A DNA stretch of 64,000 nucleotides from Candidatus Marivariicella framensis. GTDB taxonomy: Bacteria > Bacteroidota > Bacteroidia > Flavobacteriales > Flavobacteriaceae. Under the pieces are notes generated by a model that did not search any database, was not told the DNA's origin, and saw only the letters and a list, made by a program, of their open reading frames with translations. The first letter of the stretch is position 1. Every line of letters starts with the position of its first letter. This document shows positions 15,792 through 25,168 of this stretch, piece after piece. Location of the stretch: assembly GCA_905182735.1 (NCBI GenBank), contig CAJJCT010000009.1:1-64000 (forward strand), read 5' to 3'. The position numbers and the translations under genes were made by a program.

Positions 15792-16523
15792 TTAATTTAT
15801 ATAAGCTATTTTTTCATTTTTAATATTGAAGTATGATAAATAATTTTGCAAACGTTCTTTGATCATATCTGTTACCCCATCTCCTGTAATTGTTGCTCCT
15901 GAAATTGCATCAACTTCATTATCATCTTTGTCATTTCCATCAGGATCATTATTTGTTTTAGAAACATTTATTCCTACTAATTTCCCGTTATTATTAAAAA
16001 TTTTTTCTCCTGTAAATCTGTCTTGAAACCATTTTTGGGTTATCTCTGCTCCCAAACCAGCGGTTTCTCCTTTGTGATCAAAAACAGCTCCTTTTATTGT
16101 GTTTTTATCTGCTTCAAGAGCAACATAACCCCATATTGCATCCCATAAACCAGAACCTCTTAAGGGAACAATATAGTATTGTAAAGAATCAACTTTTGCT
16201 AAATAAAGTGGAAATCTCTGTTGTTCAATTGGTTTTTTAATTTCAAGGTTTAGTTTTAATTTAAATGCATCAATTTCTTTATCGATTGAACCGTCTGAAG
16301 CTAAAGCTAATTCTTCAATGATATACTTTGTATAAATTTCAGGAGCTTTCTCTCTTTCAACTAAAACACCAATAGTTTCCAAAATGTTTTGCATTTTTTC
16401 TTTACGAACATTTTCAGCTTGAATATCTTGAAGAGAAGTGGCAGTTGCAGCAAGAGTTGCGGCTACTATTAAAACCATTATTGCAGAAAATAAAAATGTA
16501 TAAATATTACTATCTCTATCCAT
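15792..16523 (-). CDS. nqrC: Na+-translocating NADH:quinone reductase subunit C
   Basis: 243 residues. One N-terminal membrane helix (about 8-28) and a periplasmic domain. The covalent FMN site is intact: D205-AI-SGAT with acceptor T211, which matches the ApbE recognition motif. An Asp/Asn-rich loop (about 190-203) precedes it and could be metal-binding or simply a low-complexity insert. Confidence 0.95.
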   Translation of the reverse strand: MDRDSNIYTFLFSAIMVLIVAATLAATATSLQDIQAENVRKEKMQNILETIGVLVEREKAPEIYTKYIIEELALASDGSIDKEIDAFKLKLNLEIKKPIEQQRFPLYLAKVDSLQYYIVPLRGSGLWDAIWGYVALEADKNTIKGAVFDHKGETAGLGAEITQKWFQDRFTGEKIFNNNGKLVGINVSKTNNDPDGNDKDDNEVDAISGATITGDGVTDMIKERLQNYLSYFNIKNEKIAYIN

Positions 16524-16528
16524 ATTGT

Positions 16529-17686
16529 TTAAGCTGTTTTAATTTGAGCTGATTCCCAGCGTTTTTTTCGTTTAATCACGTTTGAATTGTATACATAATG
16601 GTCAATAGTTGGCGCAAAAACATTCATCAATAGAATAGCCAACATAACACCTTCTGGATATGCAGGATTGAAGACTCTTATCATAATACAAAATACTCCT
16701 ACTAAAATACCATATATCCATTTGCCTTTTTGAGTCTGAGCAGCTGAAACAGGATCAGTTGCCATAAAAACAATACCAAAAGCAAAACCACCAACTATTA
16801 AATGGTTCATCCAGCTAAAAGTCATAAGTGGATTTGCACCCCACAAATTAAATAAAAGTCCCATTATTGATGCCCCTAAAACACCTCCAGTCATTATTCT
16901 CCAGCTACCGACTCCAGTAGCTATTAAAATAAATGCTCCGACTAAAATCCATAAGGTTGATGTTTCAGCAATAGAACCTGGTATAGACCCAGAAAACATT
17001 TCTAACATTGAATAGCTTACTTGTTCGCCTGAAGCCAAACTACCTAAAATAGTTTCTCCAGAAACTCCATCAACCATACTAGCTTCAGATACCCATACTT
17101 TATTTCCAGACATATATGTAGGATAAGCAAAAAAGGCAAAAGCTCGAGCAGTTAACGCGGGATTTAAAATATTCATACCGGTTCCCCCAAATGCTTCTTT
17201 AGCAATAATAACTGCAAAAGCTACTGAAACTGCAACCATCCATAATGGAATATCAACAGGCATTATCATTGGAACAAGCATTCCTGTTACTAAATAGCCT
17301 TCATTTACCTCATGACCACGATAAATAGCAAATGCAAATTCAATTGTCAATCCCACAACATATGAAACAATAATCATTGGAATAATTTTAAAAGATCCGT
17401 GAATAAATGCATCCATAAAAGTGAAATCAGTCCCTACCTGGCTTAAATATTGAAAACCAGTATTATATATTCCATAAAATAGAGCCGGTAATAAAGCAAT
17501 AATTACAGTAACCATTGTTCTTTTTAAATCAACCCCATCTCGAATATGCGATCCCTTTTGAGTAGTATGATTGGGTACAAATAAAAAAGTGTCAAAAGCA
17601 TTTATAGCAGGAGCAAATTTTGCCCATTTTTCTCCCTTAATGAATGGTCTCTTTATTTCGTCAAGTTTTTTTCTTAGAAAATTCAT
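16529..17686 (-). CDS. nqrB: Na+-translocating NADH:quinone reductase subunit B
   Basis: 385 residues with about ten membrane segments; carries covalent FMN and riboflavin and is the likely Na+ channel. Family landmarks include GTGMNILNPALTARAF (168-183) and MATDPVSAAQT. The covalent-FMN region reads D206-GV-SGET with T212 as acceptor: the usual Ala before Thr is Glu here. That is an uncommon variant of the ApbE motif as I know it; no other SGAT-like site is present in the protein. Confidence 0.95.
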   Translation of the reverse strand: MNFLRKKLDEIKRPFIKGEKWAKFAPAINAFDTFLFVPNHTTQKGSHIRDGVDLKRTMVTVIIALLPALFYGIYNTGFQYLSQVGTDFTFMDAFIHGSFKIIPMIIVSYVVGLTIEFAFAIYRGHEVNEGYLVTGMLVPMIMPVDIPLWMVAVSVAFAVIIAKEAFGGTGMNILNPALTARAFAFFAYPTYMSGNKVWVSEASMVDGVSGETILGSLASGEQVSYSMLEMFSGSIPGSIAETSTLWILVGAFILIATGVGSWRIMTGGVLGASIMGLLFNLWGANPLMTFSWMNHLIVGGFAFGIVFMATDPVSAAQTQKGKWIYGILVGVFCIMIRVFNPAYPEGVMLAILLMNVFAPTIDHYVYNSNVIKRKKRWESAQIKTA

Positions 17687-17696
17687 TTTATTAATT

Positions 17697-19043
17697 TTAA
17701 CCTGCTTCTTTGATCATTAATTCAATTGCATCAGAAATTATTTCTTGAGCTTCAATTTTTGAGGTATTTGCATAGTCAATTAATCCAAAATCCTCTGGAA
17801 CAACCTCATAAATTCCAAAAGCTTCCATTTTTTCAATATCTCCAGTCATACATACCTTTAGGAGCTGCATTGGATAAATATCCATTGGAAATACTTTTTC
17901 CATTTCTCCTGTAACAACTATAGCTCTCTCTTCACCATTAAGATTTGTGTCAATCTCAAATCCTTTCTTCGAAAACAGCCAAGATAAACTTGTCCTTGAA
18001 AGACTGAGGATTGAATTATCTACAAAAGGTAACCATCCAAACATCCTATATTTATTTCCCTCAGGTATGATAGATAATAAATTATTATAAAATCCTATAA
18101 ATCCATCATTTGTTGTTATCGATCCTGACAAAACATCTCCATTAATACATCTTATCTGAGATTTAGACTTAAGTCCAGCTATTTTAATTAATGGTTTAAT
18201 TTGTGCACCAATTTTAGTTTTAAAATACTGTGGTTTTTTTAGTGAGCTACCTGCTAGAGCAATAGTCCTTTGAGCTTGATAAACTCCTGTTTTAAAAAAC
18301 AAACCTATGTTAACTACATCTTCAGGTCTGATCACCCAAACTTTTTCTCCCATATTTATTGGAGATATTTTTTGAATTTGAACGCTAGGGTTAGCAGAAG
18401 GGTGAGGTCCACTTACCTGAATGATTTCTACATTTTTAATATTTTTAAAAAAACTATCAGAGTTGTTTGCAACTGTTAGTATAACTTTACTGTCAGTTAG
18501 TTTCTCGATGATATTTATTCCTGACTGAAAATCATTTTTATTATTTTTCAAAATAAAATCAAAATCCACGTCTAAGGGTGCTGATGTAAAGCAAGAAATT
18601 AAAATAGACTTTGGAACATCTTTCGGATCAGCAATTATATTATAAGGTCTTTGTCTGATAAAAGGCCAACATCCACTATTAGTTAATAATTCAACTACAT
18701 TTTCTCTATTTAAATCTTTGGATAAATCATGAACAATCTCCCTTTCGCCATGATCTTCAATTATAATTGATTCAATTTTTCTTTTAGCACCTCTATTGAC
18801 CGAGCGTATAATTCCTGAAACAGGAGAAACAAAATTAATTGAAGGGTTTTTTTTATCATAAAAGATTGGAGAACCTTTGGAAATTTCTTCTCCTTCTTTA
18901 ACTATCAACTTTGGAGTTAATGCAAAAAAGTCATCAGGTTGTATCGCAAACAAATCCGATTTTGACTTTTCGTTAATTTTTTTCTCAGCTCTTCCAACAA
19001 GATTGAGATCTGCTCCTTTTCTTAAGCGTATGTCTTTGGACAT
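17697..19043 (-). CDS. nqrA: Na+-translocating NADH:quinone reductase subunit A
   Basis: About 448 residues from ATG 19043 (MSKDIRLRKGADLNLVG), which is where homology to NqrA begins. An in-frame ATG at 19070 would add nine hydrophobic residues that do not fit a soluble subunit, so the internal start is preferred. NqrA is a cytoplasmic-side quinone-linked subunit with barrel-sandwich (RnfC-like) parts. First gene of nqrABCDEF; spacing to nqrB is 10 nt. Confidence 0.93.
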   Translation of the reverse strand: MSKDIRLRKGADLNLVGRAEKKINEKSKSDLFAIQPDDFFALTPKLIVKEGEEISKGSPIFYDKKNPSINFVSPVSGIIRSVNRGAKRKIESIIIEDHGEREIVHDLSKDLNRENVVELLTNSGCWPFIRQRPYNIIADPKDVPKSILISCFTSAPLDVDFDFILKNNKNDFQSGINIIEKLTDSKVILTVANNSDSFFKNIKNVEIIQVSGPHPSANPSVQIQKISPINMGEKVWVIRPEDVVNIGLFFKTGVYQAQRTIALAGSSLKKPQYFKTKIGAQIKPLIKIAGLKSKSQIRCINGDVLSGSITTNDGFIGFYNNLLSIIPEGNKYRMFGWLPFVDNSILSLSRTSLSWLFSKKGFEIDTNLNGEERAIVVTGEMEKVFPMDIYPMQLLKVCMTGDIEKMEAFGIYEVVPEDFGLIDYANTSKIEAQEIISDAIELMIKEAG

Positions 19044-19194
19044 ATTTATAAATATTTGCAATAAAATCATGCAAATTTAATCTTTAAACATAGATTGAAA
19101 AAGCGTTTGAAAGAGGAAGTTTTTTATTTATAAAGATTCTAAATAATTAAAAAGTTTTTCTACCTCTAAAATAATTATTTGTAGTTTTGAAATA

Positions 19195-20451
19195 ATGAAA
19201 ATTATTACTCTAAAATTAATATTTACAGCTATTATAATTAATCTTTTCAATTCTATATTTGAATCTGTTAAAGTTGCTAAACCCCCAAATATTAAAACTA
19301 TAATTTTTAAAATCAATAATAATTCTAGTCAATTTCCAATTTTAAAAAAAGATAGTTTTATTGAATTATCCTTTGATGACCTTAATGCTAGTGAGGAGGA
19401 TTATTACTATAAAATATCTTATTATAATTATGACTGGTCAGATTCTATTTTATTCAAAAATGAATTTATCGAAGGATTAGATAATATTAGAGTTTCAAAT
19501 TATGAAAACTCATTCAACACCCTTCAAAGGTATACTCATTACAAATTAACACTACCAAACTCCTCTACTGATTTTAAGTTATCAGGGAATTATAAAATTC
19601 ATATTTATAATAGTAATGATGAATTACAGTTTTCAAGAAGATTTGTTTATTTAAATCCTATAATCTCTGTTTCAGCCAACGTGTTCAGAACAAGGAATTT
19701 AAATTATTTTCAAACTCATCAAAACATTAAGTTTAATTTAACACAGAATGATCTAGGTTTAATTCAAGGCTTGGAAGACAATTTAAATATTATAATAATT
19801 CAAAATAATCAGTGGTCTAATAGTATCTCTGGAATTCAACCTCAATTTAAGAATAATAAAGTGTTGAAATATAGATATGATATAAAGACAAGTTTTGAAG
19901 GAGGAAATGAATATCTTTTTTTTGACACAAAGGACTTGAGAATCACTGGTCCAAATGTTAGCTTTATAAATTTAGGGGTTCTATATGAGTCTTACTTATA
20001 TACAGATATACCAAGAAAAAAATTTCCATATTCGTTTAATCAGGACATAAATGGAGGTTTTCAAATAAGGACAGTTATAGGGAGTCAAAATGCTGAAATT
20101 GAAGCAGATTATAGCTGGGTCTACTTTACTCTAGCTGCAAGTATTGAGCTTCCTGAAACAGATCTTTTTATACTAAGTGACTTTAATAATTACGAACCCA
20201 ATAGAGATAATTTGATGTCATATAATAAAACTCTAGATGTTTATGAAGCTAAAATACTTATCAAACAGGGGTTTTATAATTATAAATATTTTGCGAATAC
20301 GGTCTCAGGGTGGAAGCCTAATCTTGTTTCGGGAAATTTTTTTCAAACGGAGAATAGTTATAAAATTTTAGTTTACTACAAAGCACCTGGTGAAATATTT
20401 GACGAACTTATAGGGATAGGGGAAACGGATTCAAAACAAATTTTGAATTAA
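19195..20451 (+). CDS. Type IX secretion system plug protein (DUF5103 family)
   Basis: 418 residues with an N-terminal hydrophobic signal (about 1-22). The layout fits the DUF5103/T9SS plug family: N-terminal beta domain with paired Tyr and the YNYDWS pattern (about 77-82), GNYKIHI, the VSANVFRTRNLNYFQTHQ region (about 162-179), and a C-terminal CBM48-like segment (TDLFILSDFNNYEPN). In Flavobacterium the plug occupies the periplasmic side of the SprA translocon when substrate is absent. Divergent from nqrA. GldA elsewhere in the window supports a gliding/T9SS genome. Confidence 0.75.
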   Translation: MKIITLKLIFTAIIINLFNSIFESVKVAKPPNIKTIIFKINNNSSQFPILKKDSFIELSFDDLNASEEDYYYKISYYNYDWSDSILFKNEFIEGLDNIRVSNYENSFNTLQRYTHYKLTLPNSSTDFKLSGNYKIHIYNSNDELQFSRRFVYLNPIISVSANVFRTRNLNYFQTHQNIKFNLTQNDLGLIQGLEDNLNIIIIQNNQWSNSISGIQPQFKNNKVLKYRYDIKTSFEGGNEYLFFDTKDLRITGPNVSFINLGVLYESYLYTDIPRKKFPYSFNQDINGGFQIRTVIGSQNAEIEADYSWVYFTLAASIELPETDLFILSDFNNYEPNRDNLMSYNKTLDVYEAKILIKQGFYNYKYFANTVSGWKPNLVSGNFFQTENSYKILVYYKAPGEIFDELIGIGETDSKQILN

Positions 20452-20523
20452 TGCTTTAAATAAAGTTTAAAGTAAATAATAAAGTTCTAAAAGATTTTTT
20501 TTAAAAAAATCAATCACTATTAT

Positions 20524-20531
20524 TACATTTG
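20524..20531 (+). promoter_or_regulatory. Possible -7 box for pruA
   Basis: TACATTTG matches TAnnTTTG 15 nt before the pruA ATG. The upstream region is T-rich but has no clear TTTG at the expected distance, so support is partial. Confidence 0.35.
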
Positions 20532-20546
20532 AAAAAATAATTTGTC

Positions 20547-22172
20547 ATGAATAATAGTAACATATCCATTCCTTACCCTGTTAATGAAACAATTTTAGAT
20601 TATGCCCCCGGAAGTAATGAAAGAAAATCTGTTCTTAAAACTTATGATGATTTATATAAAAAGAAATCAACCGTTTATTTAAAAATTAATGGTAAAGAAG
20701 TTAAAGGAGATATTATAAAAACTATGAGTCCTCCTCACGATCATAAACATATATTAGGAGAATATCATACTGCTAATAAAGATCAAGTTAATCAAGCTAT
20801 AAAAAGCGCTTTAAATGCAAGAGAAAAGTGGAGTCACATGCATTGGACAAGGAGAGCTTCTATTTTTCTTAAGGCTGCAGACTTAATAGCTGGTCCTTAT
20901 AGGAGCAAGATAAATGCTGCTACAATGATAGCTCAATCAAAAACAGTTCATCAAGCAGAAATTGACGCTGCATGTGAATACATTGATTTTTTAAGATTTA
21001 ACGCTTCATATATGCAAGACATATATCAAAATCAACCTGAGAGTAGTCCTGGAATGTGGAATCAATTACATTACCGTCCCTTAGAAGGTTTTGTTTATTC
21101 AGTTTCTCCTTTTAATTTTACAGCAATTTCCGGAAACTTATCTGCTAGCGCAGCATTAATGGGTAATGTAGTAGTTTGGAAACCAAGTGATCATCAAATT
21201 TTTTCAGCACAAGTCGTAATGGAAGTTTTTGAAGAAGCTGGATTGCCAAATGGGGTTATTAACATGGTAATGGGAGATCCAGAAATGATAACTAATACTG
21301 TTTTAGCTTCAAAAGATTTTGCAGGAATTCATTATACAGGCTCAACCTTTGTTTTTCAAAATATTTGGAAGAAAATAGGTGAAAATATATCAAATTATAA
21401 AACATATCCAAAAATTGTTGGAGAAACTGGAGGTAAAGATTTCATAATTGCACATCCAAGTGCAAAAGTAAATGAAGTGGCTACAGCGATTGTTAGAGGT
21501 GCTTTTGAATATCAAGGACAAAAATGCTCAGCTGCCTCCAGAGTATATTTGCCTAAATCAATAAGTGAAGATGTGCTTTCTGAAGTTAAAAAACAATTAA
21601 ACACAATTAAGATGGGGCCTCCAAGTGACTTGAAAAATTATATAAATGCAGTTATTCACGAAGAAGCTTTTGATAGAATAGTTAAGTCTATTGAAAAAGT
21701 GAAATCTGATAGTGATGCTGAAATTTTTCATGGGGGAACTTATGATAAATCAGTGGGGTATTTTATATCTCCCACTGTAGTAACTACACTGAATCCAAAT
21801 TACTTTTCAATGGAACAAGAGCTATTTGGCCCCTTAGTTACAGTGTACACATATTCTGATGATAAATGGGAGGAAACCCTCAAGTTAGTAGATTCTACAT
21901 CAATTTATGCGCTTACAGGGGCGATTTTCTCAGAGGATCGTTATGCAATTGATGAAGCTATTATAGCATTAGAAAATTGTGCTGGAAATTTTTATTTAAA
22001 TGACAAACCAACTGGAGCTGTTGTTGGGCAACAACCTTTTGGAGGAGCAAGAGCATCAGGGACAAATGATAAAGCAGGATCAATGTTTAATCTTTTAAGA
22101 TGGATATCTCCTAGAATGATTAAAGAAAATTTTGTGCCAGTAACAGATTATCACTATCCTTTTTTAGGGTAA
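20547..22172 (+). CDS. pruA: L-glutamate gamma-semialdehyde (1-pyrroline-5-carboxylate) dehydrogenase
   Basis: 541 residues, the length of the single-domain P5CDH group. Aldehyde dehydrogenase motifs are complete: SPFNFTAISGNL (187-198), WKPSD (211-215), general base E293 in VGETGGKD and nucleophile C327 in GQKCSAASR. It oxidises glutamate semialdehyde to glutamate in proline catabolism with NAD+. No proline dehydrogenase gene is adjacent, so the first step must be encoded elsewhere. Confidence 0.92.
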   Translation: MNNSNISIPYPVNETILDYAPGSNERKSVLKTYDDLYKKKSTVYLKINGKEVKGDIIKTMSPPHDHKHILGEYHTANKDQVNQAIKSALNAREKWSHMHWTRRASIFLKAADLIAGPYRSKINAATMIAQSKTVHQAEIDAACEYIDFLRFNASYMQDIYQNQPESSPGMWNQLHYRPLEGFVYSVSPFNFTAISGNLSASAALMGNVVVWKPSDHQIFSAQVVMEVFEEAGLPNGVINMVMGDPEMITNTVLASKDFAGIHYTGSTFVFQNIWKKIGENISNYKTYPKIVGETGGKDFIIAHPSAKVNEVATAIVRGAFEYQGQKCSAASRVYLPKSISEDVLSEVKKQLNTIKMGPPSDLKNYINAVIHEEAFDRIVKSIEKVKSDSDAEIFHGGTYDKSVGYFISPTVVTTLNPNYFSMEQELFGPLVTVYTYSDDKWEETLKLVDSTSIYALTGAIFSEDRYAIDEAIIALENCAGNFYLNDKPTGAVVGQQPFGGARASGTNDKAGSMFNLLRWISPRMIKENFVPVTDYHYPFLG

Positions 22173-22174
22173 AC

Positions 22175-22795
22175 TTAATCTATAGGCAAGTATACTATTT
22201 TTTTTGTTTGAAAAAAATCAGAATCAAAATAAGTTGATAATAATATTTGTTTGGCTCTAGGAAATGATAATAACTCTTCCTCTAAATCACCTCCTTTAAG
22301 ATAAATAACTCCGTTTTTTATCTTATCACAACTTTTAGATTTAATATTTTTGTAAATAAGTGGAACAAAATCATTCATTTTTGCAACAGCTCTACTAACA
22401 ACAAAATCAACTTTATTTTCAAACTCTTCTGCCCTTGTGTGAAAGGTTAATATGTTTTTTAAGCCCAAAGTTTCACTTATTTCTTTCACTACTTTTATTT
22501 TTTTTCCAATACTATCAATTAAATAGAATTTAACGTCTGGAAATAATATAGCTAGGGGAATTCCAGGAAAACCTCCACCAGTTCCAACATCTAAAACTTC
22601 TATTCCAGCTTTGAAATTATGAAATTTTGCAATTCCTAATGAATGAAGAATATGTTTTTCATTCAAAAACTCAATATCTTTCCTTGAAACAACATTGATT
22701 TTAGAGTTCCATTTCTTACACAAAAGATTAAGTTGAGAGTATTGATGAATTTGTTCATAAGATAGACTCGGAAAGTATCGTTCAAAAAGATTCAA
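22175..22795 (-). CDS. rsmG: 16S rRNA (guanine-527-N7)-methyltransferase
   Basis: 206 residues, GidB/RsmG fold. SAM-binding motif LDVGTGGGFPGIPLA (about 68-82), VSRKDIEFLNEKHILHS upstream, and FVVSRAVAKM later. It methylates G527 of 16S rRNA. It ends 2 nt from the end of convergent pruA, and its start is divergent from the desaturase gene. Confidence 0.93.
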   Translation of the reverse strand: MNLFERYFPSLSYEQIHQYSQLNLLCKKWNSKINVVSRKDIEFLNEKHILHSLGIAKFHNFKAGIEVLDVGTGGGFPGIPLAILFPDVKFYLIDSIGKKIKVVKEISETLGLKNILTFHTRAEEFENKVDFVVSRAVAKMNDFVPLIYKNIKSKSCDKIKNGVIYLKGGDLEEELLSFPRAKQILLSTYFDSDFFQTKKIVYLPID

Positions 22796-22858
22796 AAGAT
22801 TATTTTTGGCTAAATTATGACTTGTATTTTATATTTCTTTAACCAAAGCTAATTTTAT

Positions 22859-23965
22859 ATGAAAAAACAAACAATACGTTTCTCAAAAAAAGACTCCAAA
22901 AGGTTTTTCATAACACTAAATAAACGTGTGAATGATCATTTTAAAAAATTAAATACATCTAAAACTGGGAACTGGGAACTTTACTTAAAAACATTAATTA
23001 TGTTTTTACTTTTTGTAACACCTTATTTCTTGATTTTGTTTACTGACTTTGGATCATGGATTAAAATAGGTTTATGTTTTATTATGGGAGTAGGAATGGC
23101 CGGGGTAGGAATGAATGTAATGCATGATGGAAACCACGGCTCCTTTTCTAAGAAAAAATGGATTAATAAGTTAATGGGGTCAAGCATATATATCTTAGCA
23201 GGAAATGTTCATAATTGGAAGGTGCAGCATAACATGCTACACCACACTTATACAAATATTCATGGGCATGATGAAGACCTGGAAGCTGGTAGAATAATAC
23301 GTTTTTCTAAACACAGTAAGTGGTCGGCTTATCATCGTTTTCAACATATTTACTCAGTATTTCTTTATGGACTATTAACTATTAATTGGTCGATAACTAC
23401 TGATATTAAGCAAACTAGAAAATATTTAAAGAAAAAATTAACATACCGAAAAAAACTTCAACCCATAAGGCAATGGTTAATTCTTATACTCACTAAATTA
23501 ATATATTTTGTAATCTGGATAGTTTTTCCAATTGTTTTTCTAGAATTAGAATGGTGGAAAATTCTATTAGGTTTTTTCGTCATGCATTATACAGCAGGAC
23601 TAATACTCAGTCTTGTTTTTCAACTTGCTCATATAATTGAAGATGCTCAAATGCCGCTTCCAGATAAAGATACTGGAACAATGAAAAACACATGGGCAAT
23701 TCACCAACTTTTTACAACTGTAAATTTTGCAACAAGTAATAATTTTATTAATTGGTTTACTGGAGGTTTAAACCATCAGATTGAACATCATATTTTTCCA
23801 CATATTAGCCACATTCATTATACAGATATTGCAAAAATTGTTAAAAACACTACGAAAGAATTTAATTTACCCTACACAGAATATAAAAATATTCAAAGCG
23901 CATTATTTTCGCATTTTAAATATTTAAAAGAAATGGGGCTTCAGCCAATAGGTTTAAAAGTTTAA
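22859..23965 (+). CDS. Membrane fatty-acid (acyl-CoA/lipid) desaturase
   Basis: 368 residues. The three histidine boxes of the integral-membrane di-iron desaturases are present: HDGNH (89-93), HNMLHH (124-129) and HQIEHH (306-311). The variant third box with Gln (QIEHH) is characteristic of front-end/delta-type desaturases. Hydrophobic segments flank the boxes. It introduces double bonds into membrane acyl chains, e.g. for cold adaptation; regiospecificity cannot be read from sequence. The aspartate aminotransferase gene follows after 6 nt. Confidence 0.87.
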   Translation: MKKQTIRFSKKDSKRFFITLNKRVNDHFKKLNTSKTGNWELYLKTLIMFLLFVTPYFLILFTDFGSWIKIGLCFIMGVGMAGVGMNVMHDGNHGSFSKKKWINKLMGSSIYILAGNVHNWKVQHNMLHHTYTNIHGHDEDLEAGRIIRFSKHSKWSAYHRFQHIYSVFLYGLLTINWSITTDIKQTRKYLKKKLTYRKKLQPIRQWLILILTKLIYFVIWIVFPIVFLELEWWKILLGFFVMHYTAGLILSLVFQLAHIIEDAQMPLPDKDTGTMKNTWAIHQLFTTVNFATSNNFINWFTGGLNHQIEHHIFPHISHIHYTDIAKIVKNTTKEFNLPYTEYKNIQSALFSHFKYLKEMGLQPIGLKV

Positions 23966-23971
23966 TTAATC

Positions 23972-25159
23972 ATGAAACAATTATCAAATAGAATTAATAG
24001 TTTACCGATCTCTGCAACACTTGCTATGGCTTCAAAAGCAAGGGAGTTAAAAGAAAATGGAGTCGATATAATTGGTTTAAGCCTTGGAGAACCAGACTTC
24101 AATACTCCCGATTTTATTAAAAATGCAGCCATTCAAGCAGTCCAGGATAATTATAATTCTTATACACCTGTCGATGGCTACCCCGCTCTCAAGAGATCTA
24201 TTAGTAAGAAATTTAAACGTGATAATAATTTAAATTATGAATTAAATCAAATTGTAGTTTCTACGGGAGCTAAACAATCCATAGCTAATACCTGTATGGT
24301 CTTACTTAATCCAGGAGATGAAGTTCTTTTACCTGCTCCTTATTGGGTAAGTTATTCTGCTGTAGTAACATTATCAGAAGCAAAATTTGTTGTAATTCCA
24401 TCAAGCATAGAAACTGATTTTAAAATAACACCTGATCAACTTGATAAAGCAATTACTGCAAAAACTAAAATGGTAATATTTAATTCCCCTAATAATCCAA
24501 GTGGCACAGTATATACTGAAAACGAGTATAGAGAACTAGCAAAAGTATTAGAAAAATATCCTGAAATATATATTATTTCAGATGAGATATATGAGCACAT
24601 AAATTATGGAGAGCCTATATTCAGCTTTGCTTCAATCACTGAGATGTACAATCGAACAATTACCATAAATGGAGTTGCTAAAGCTTTTGCAATGACTGGA
24701 TGGAGAATCGGTTACATAGGAGCGCCTAGTTGGATCGCTAAGGCCTGTAATAAAATGCAGGGGCAAATAACGAGTGGAGCAAACTGTATAGCTCAAAGGG
24801 CAGCTATAGCTGCTTTAGATGCTTCTGTAAGCGAAATTAAATACATGGTAGATGAGTTTAAAAACAGAAGAGAATTGATCATAGGTTTATTAAAAGATAT
24901 TAATGGTTTTAAACTAAATAAGCCAAAGGGAGCTTTTTATGTTTTTCCTGATATTTCATCTTATTTTGGAAAAAATATTAATGGTGTAGAGATAAAAAAC
25001 TCTTCAGATTTTTCATTATTCCTATTAGAAATAGCTCACGTGGCAACTGTTAGTGGAGATGCCTTTGGCAATCCAAACTGCATAAGAATTTCATATGCAG
25101 CATCAACGGAACAAATTAAAAAGGCCTGTTCTCAAATAAAAGAATCATTAATGAATTGA
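23972..25159 (+). CDS. aspC: Aspartate aminotransferase (class I, subgroup 1b)
   Basis: 395 residues. PLP-binding lysine K237 in NGVAKAFAMTGWRIGY; other class I landmarks are FNSPNNPSG (170-178) and SDEIYEH (203-209). The N-terminal SNRINSLPISATLAM and GLSLGEPDF are typical of the Bacillus/Thermus-type aspartate (or aspartate/prephenate) aminotransferases. Given the aromatic operon next door, a prephenate transaminase activity is possible but not shown. It converges on the DAHP synthase gene. Confidence 0.85.
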   Translation: MKQLSNRINSLPISATLAMASKARELKENGVDIIGLSLGEPDFNTPDFIKNAAIQAVQDNYNSYTPVDGYPALKRSISKKFKRDNNLNYELNQIVVSTGAKQSIANTCMVLLNPGDEVLLPAPYWVSYSAVVTLSEAKFVVIPSSIETDFKITPDQLDKAITAKTKMVIFNSPNNPSGTVYTENEYRELAKVLEKYPEIYIISDEIYEHINYGEPIFSFASITEMYNRTITINGVAKAFAMTGWRIGYIGAPSWIAKACNKMQGQITSGANCIAQRAAIAALDASVSEIKYMVDEFKNRRELIIGLLKDINGFKLNKPKGAFYVFPDISSYFGKNINGVEIKNSSDFSLFLLEIAHVATVSGDAFGNPNCIRISYAASTEQIKKACSQIKESLMN

Positions 25160-25168
25160 TTGTTAATT

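Noticed and set aside
19128-19316. 62-codon minus-strand frame in the nqrA / plug spacer
   Set aside because: Mostly antisense to the signal-peptide region of the plug gene; hydrophobic text is the complement of AT-rich sequence.
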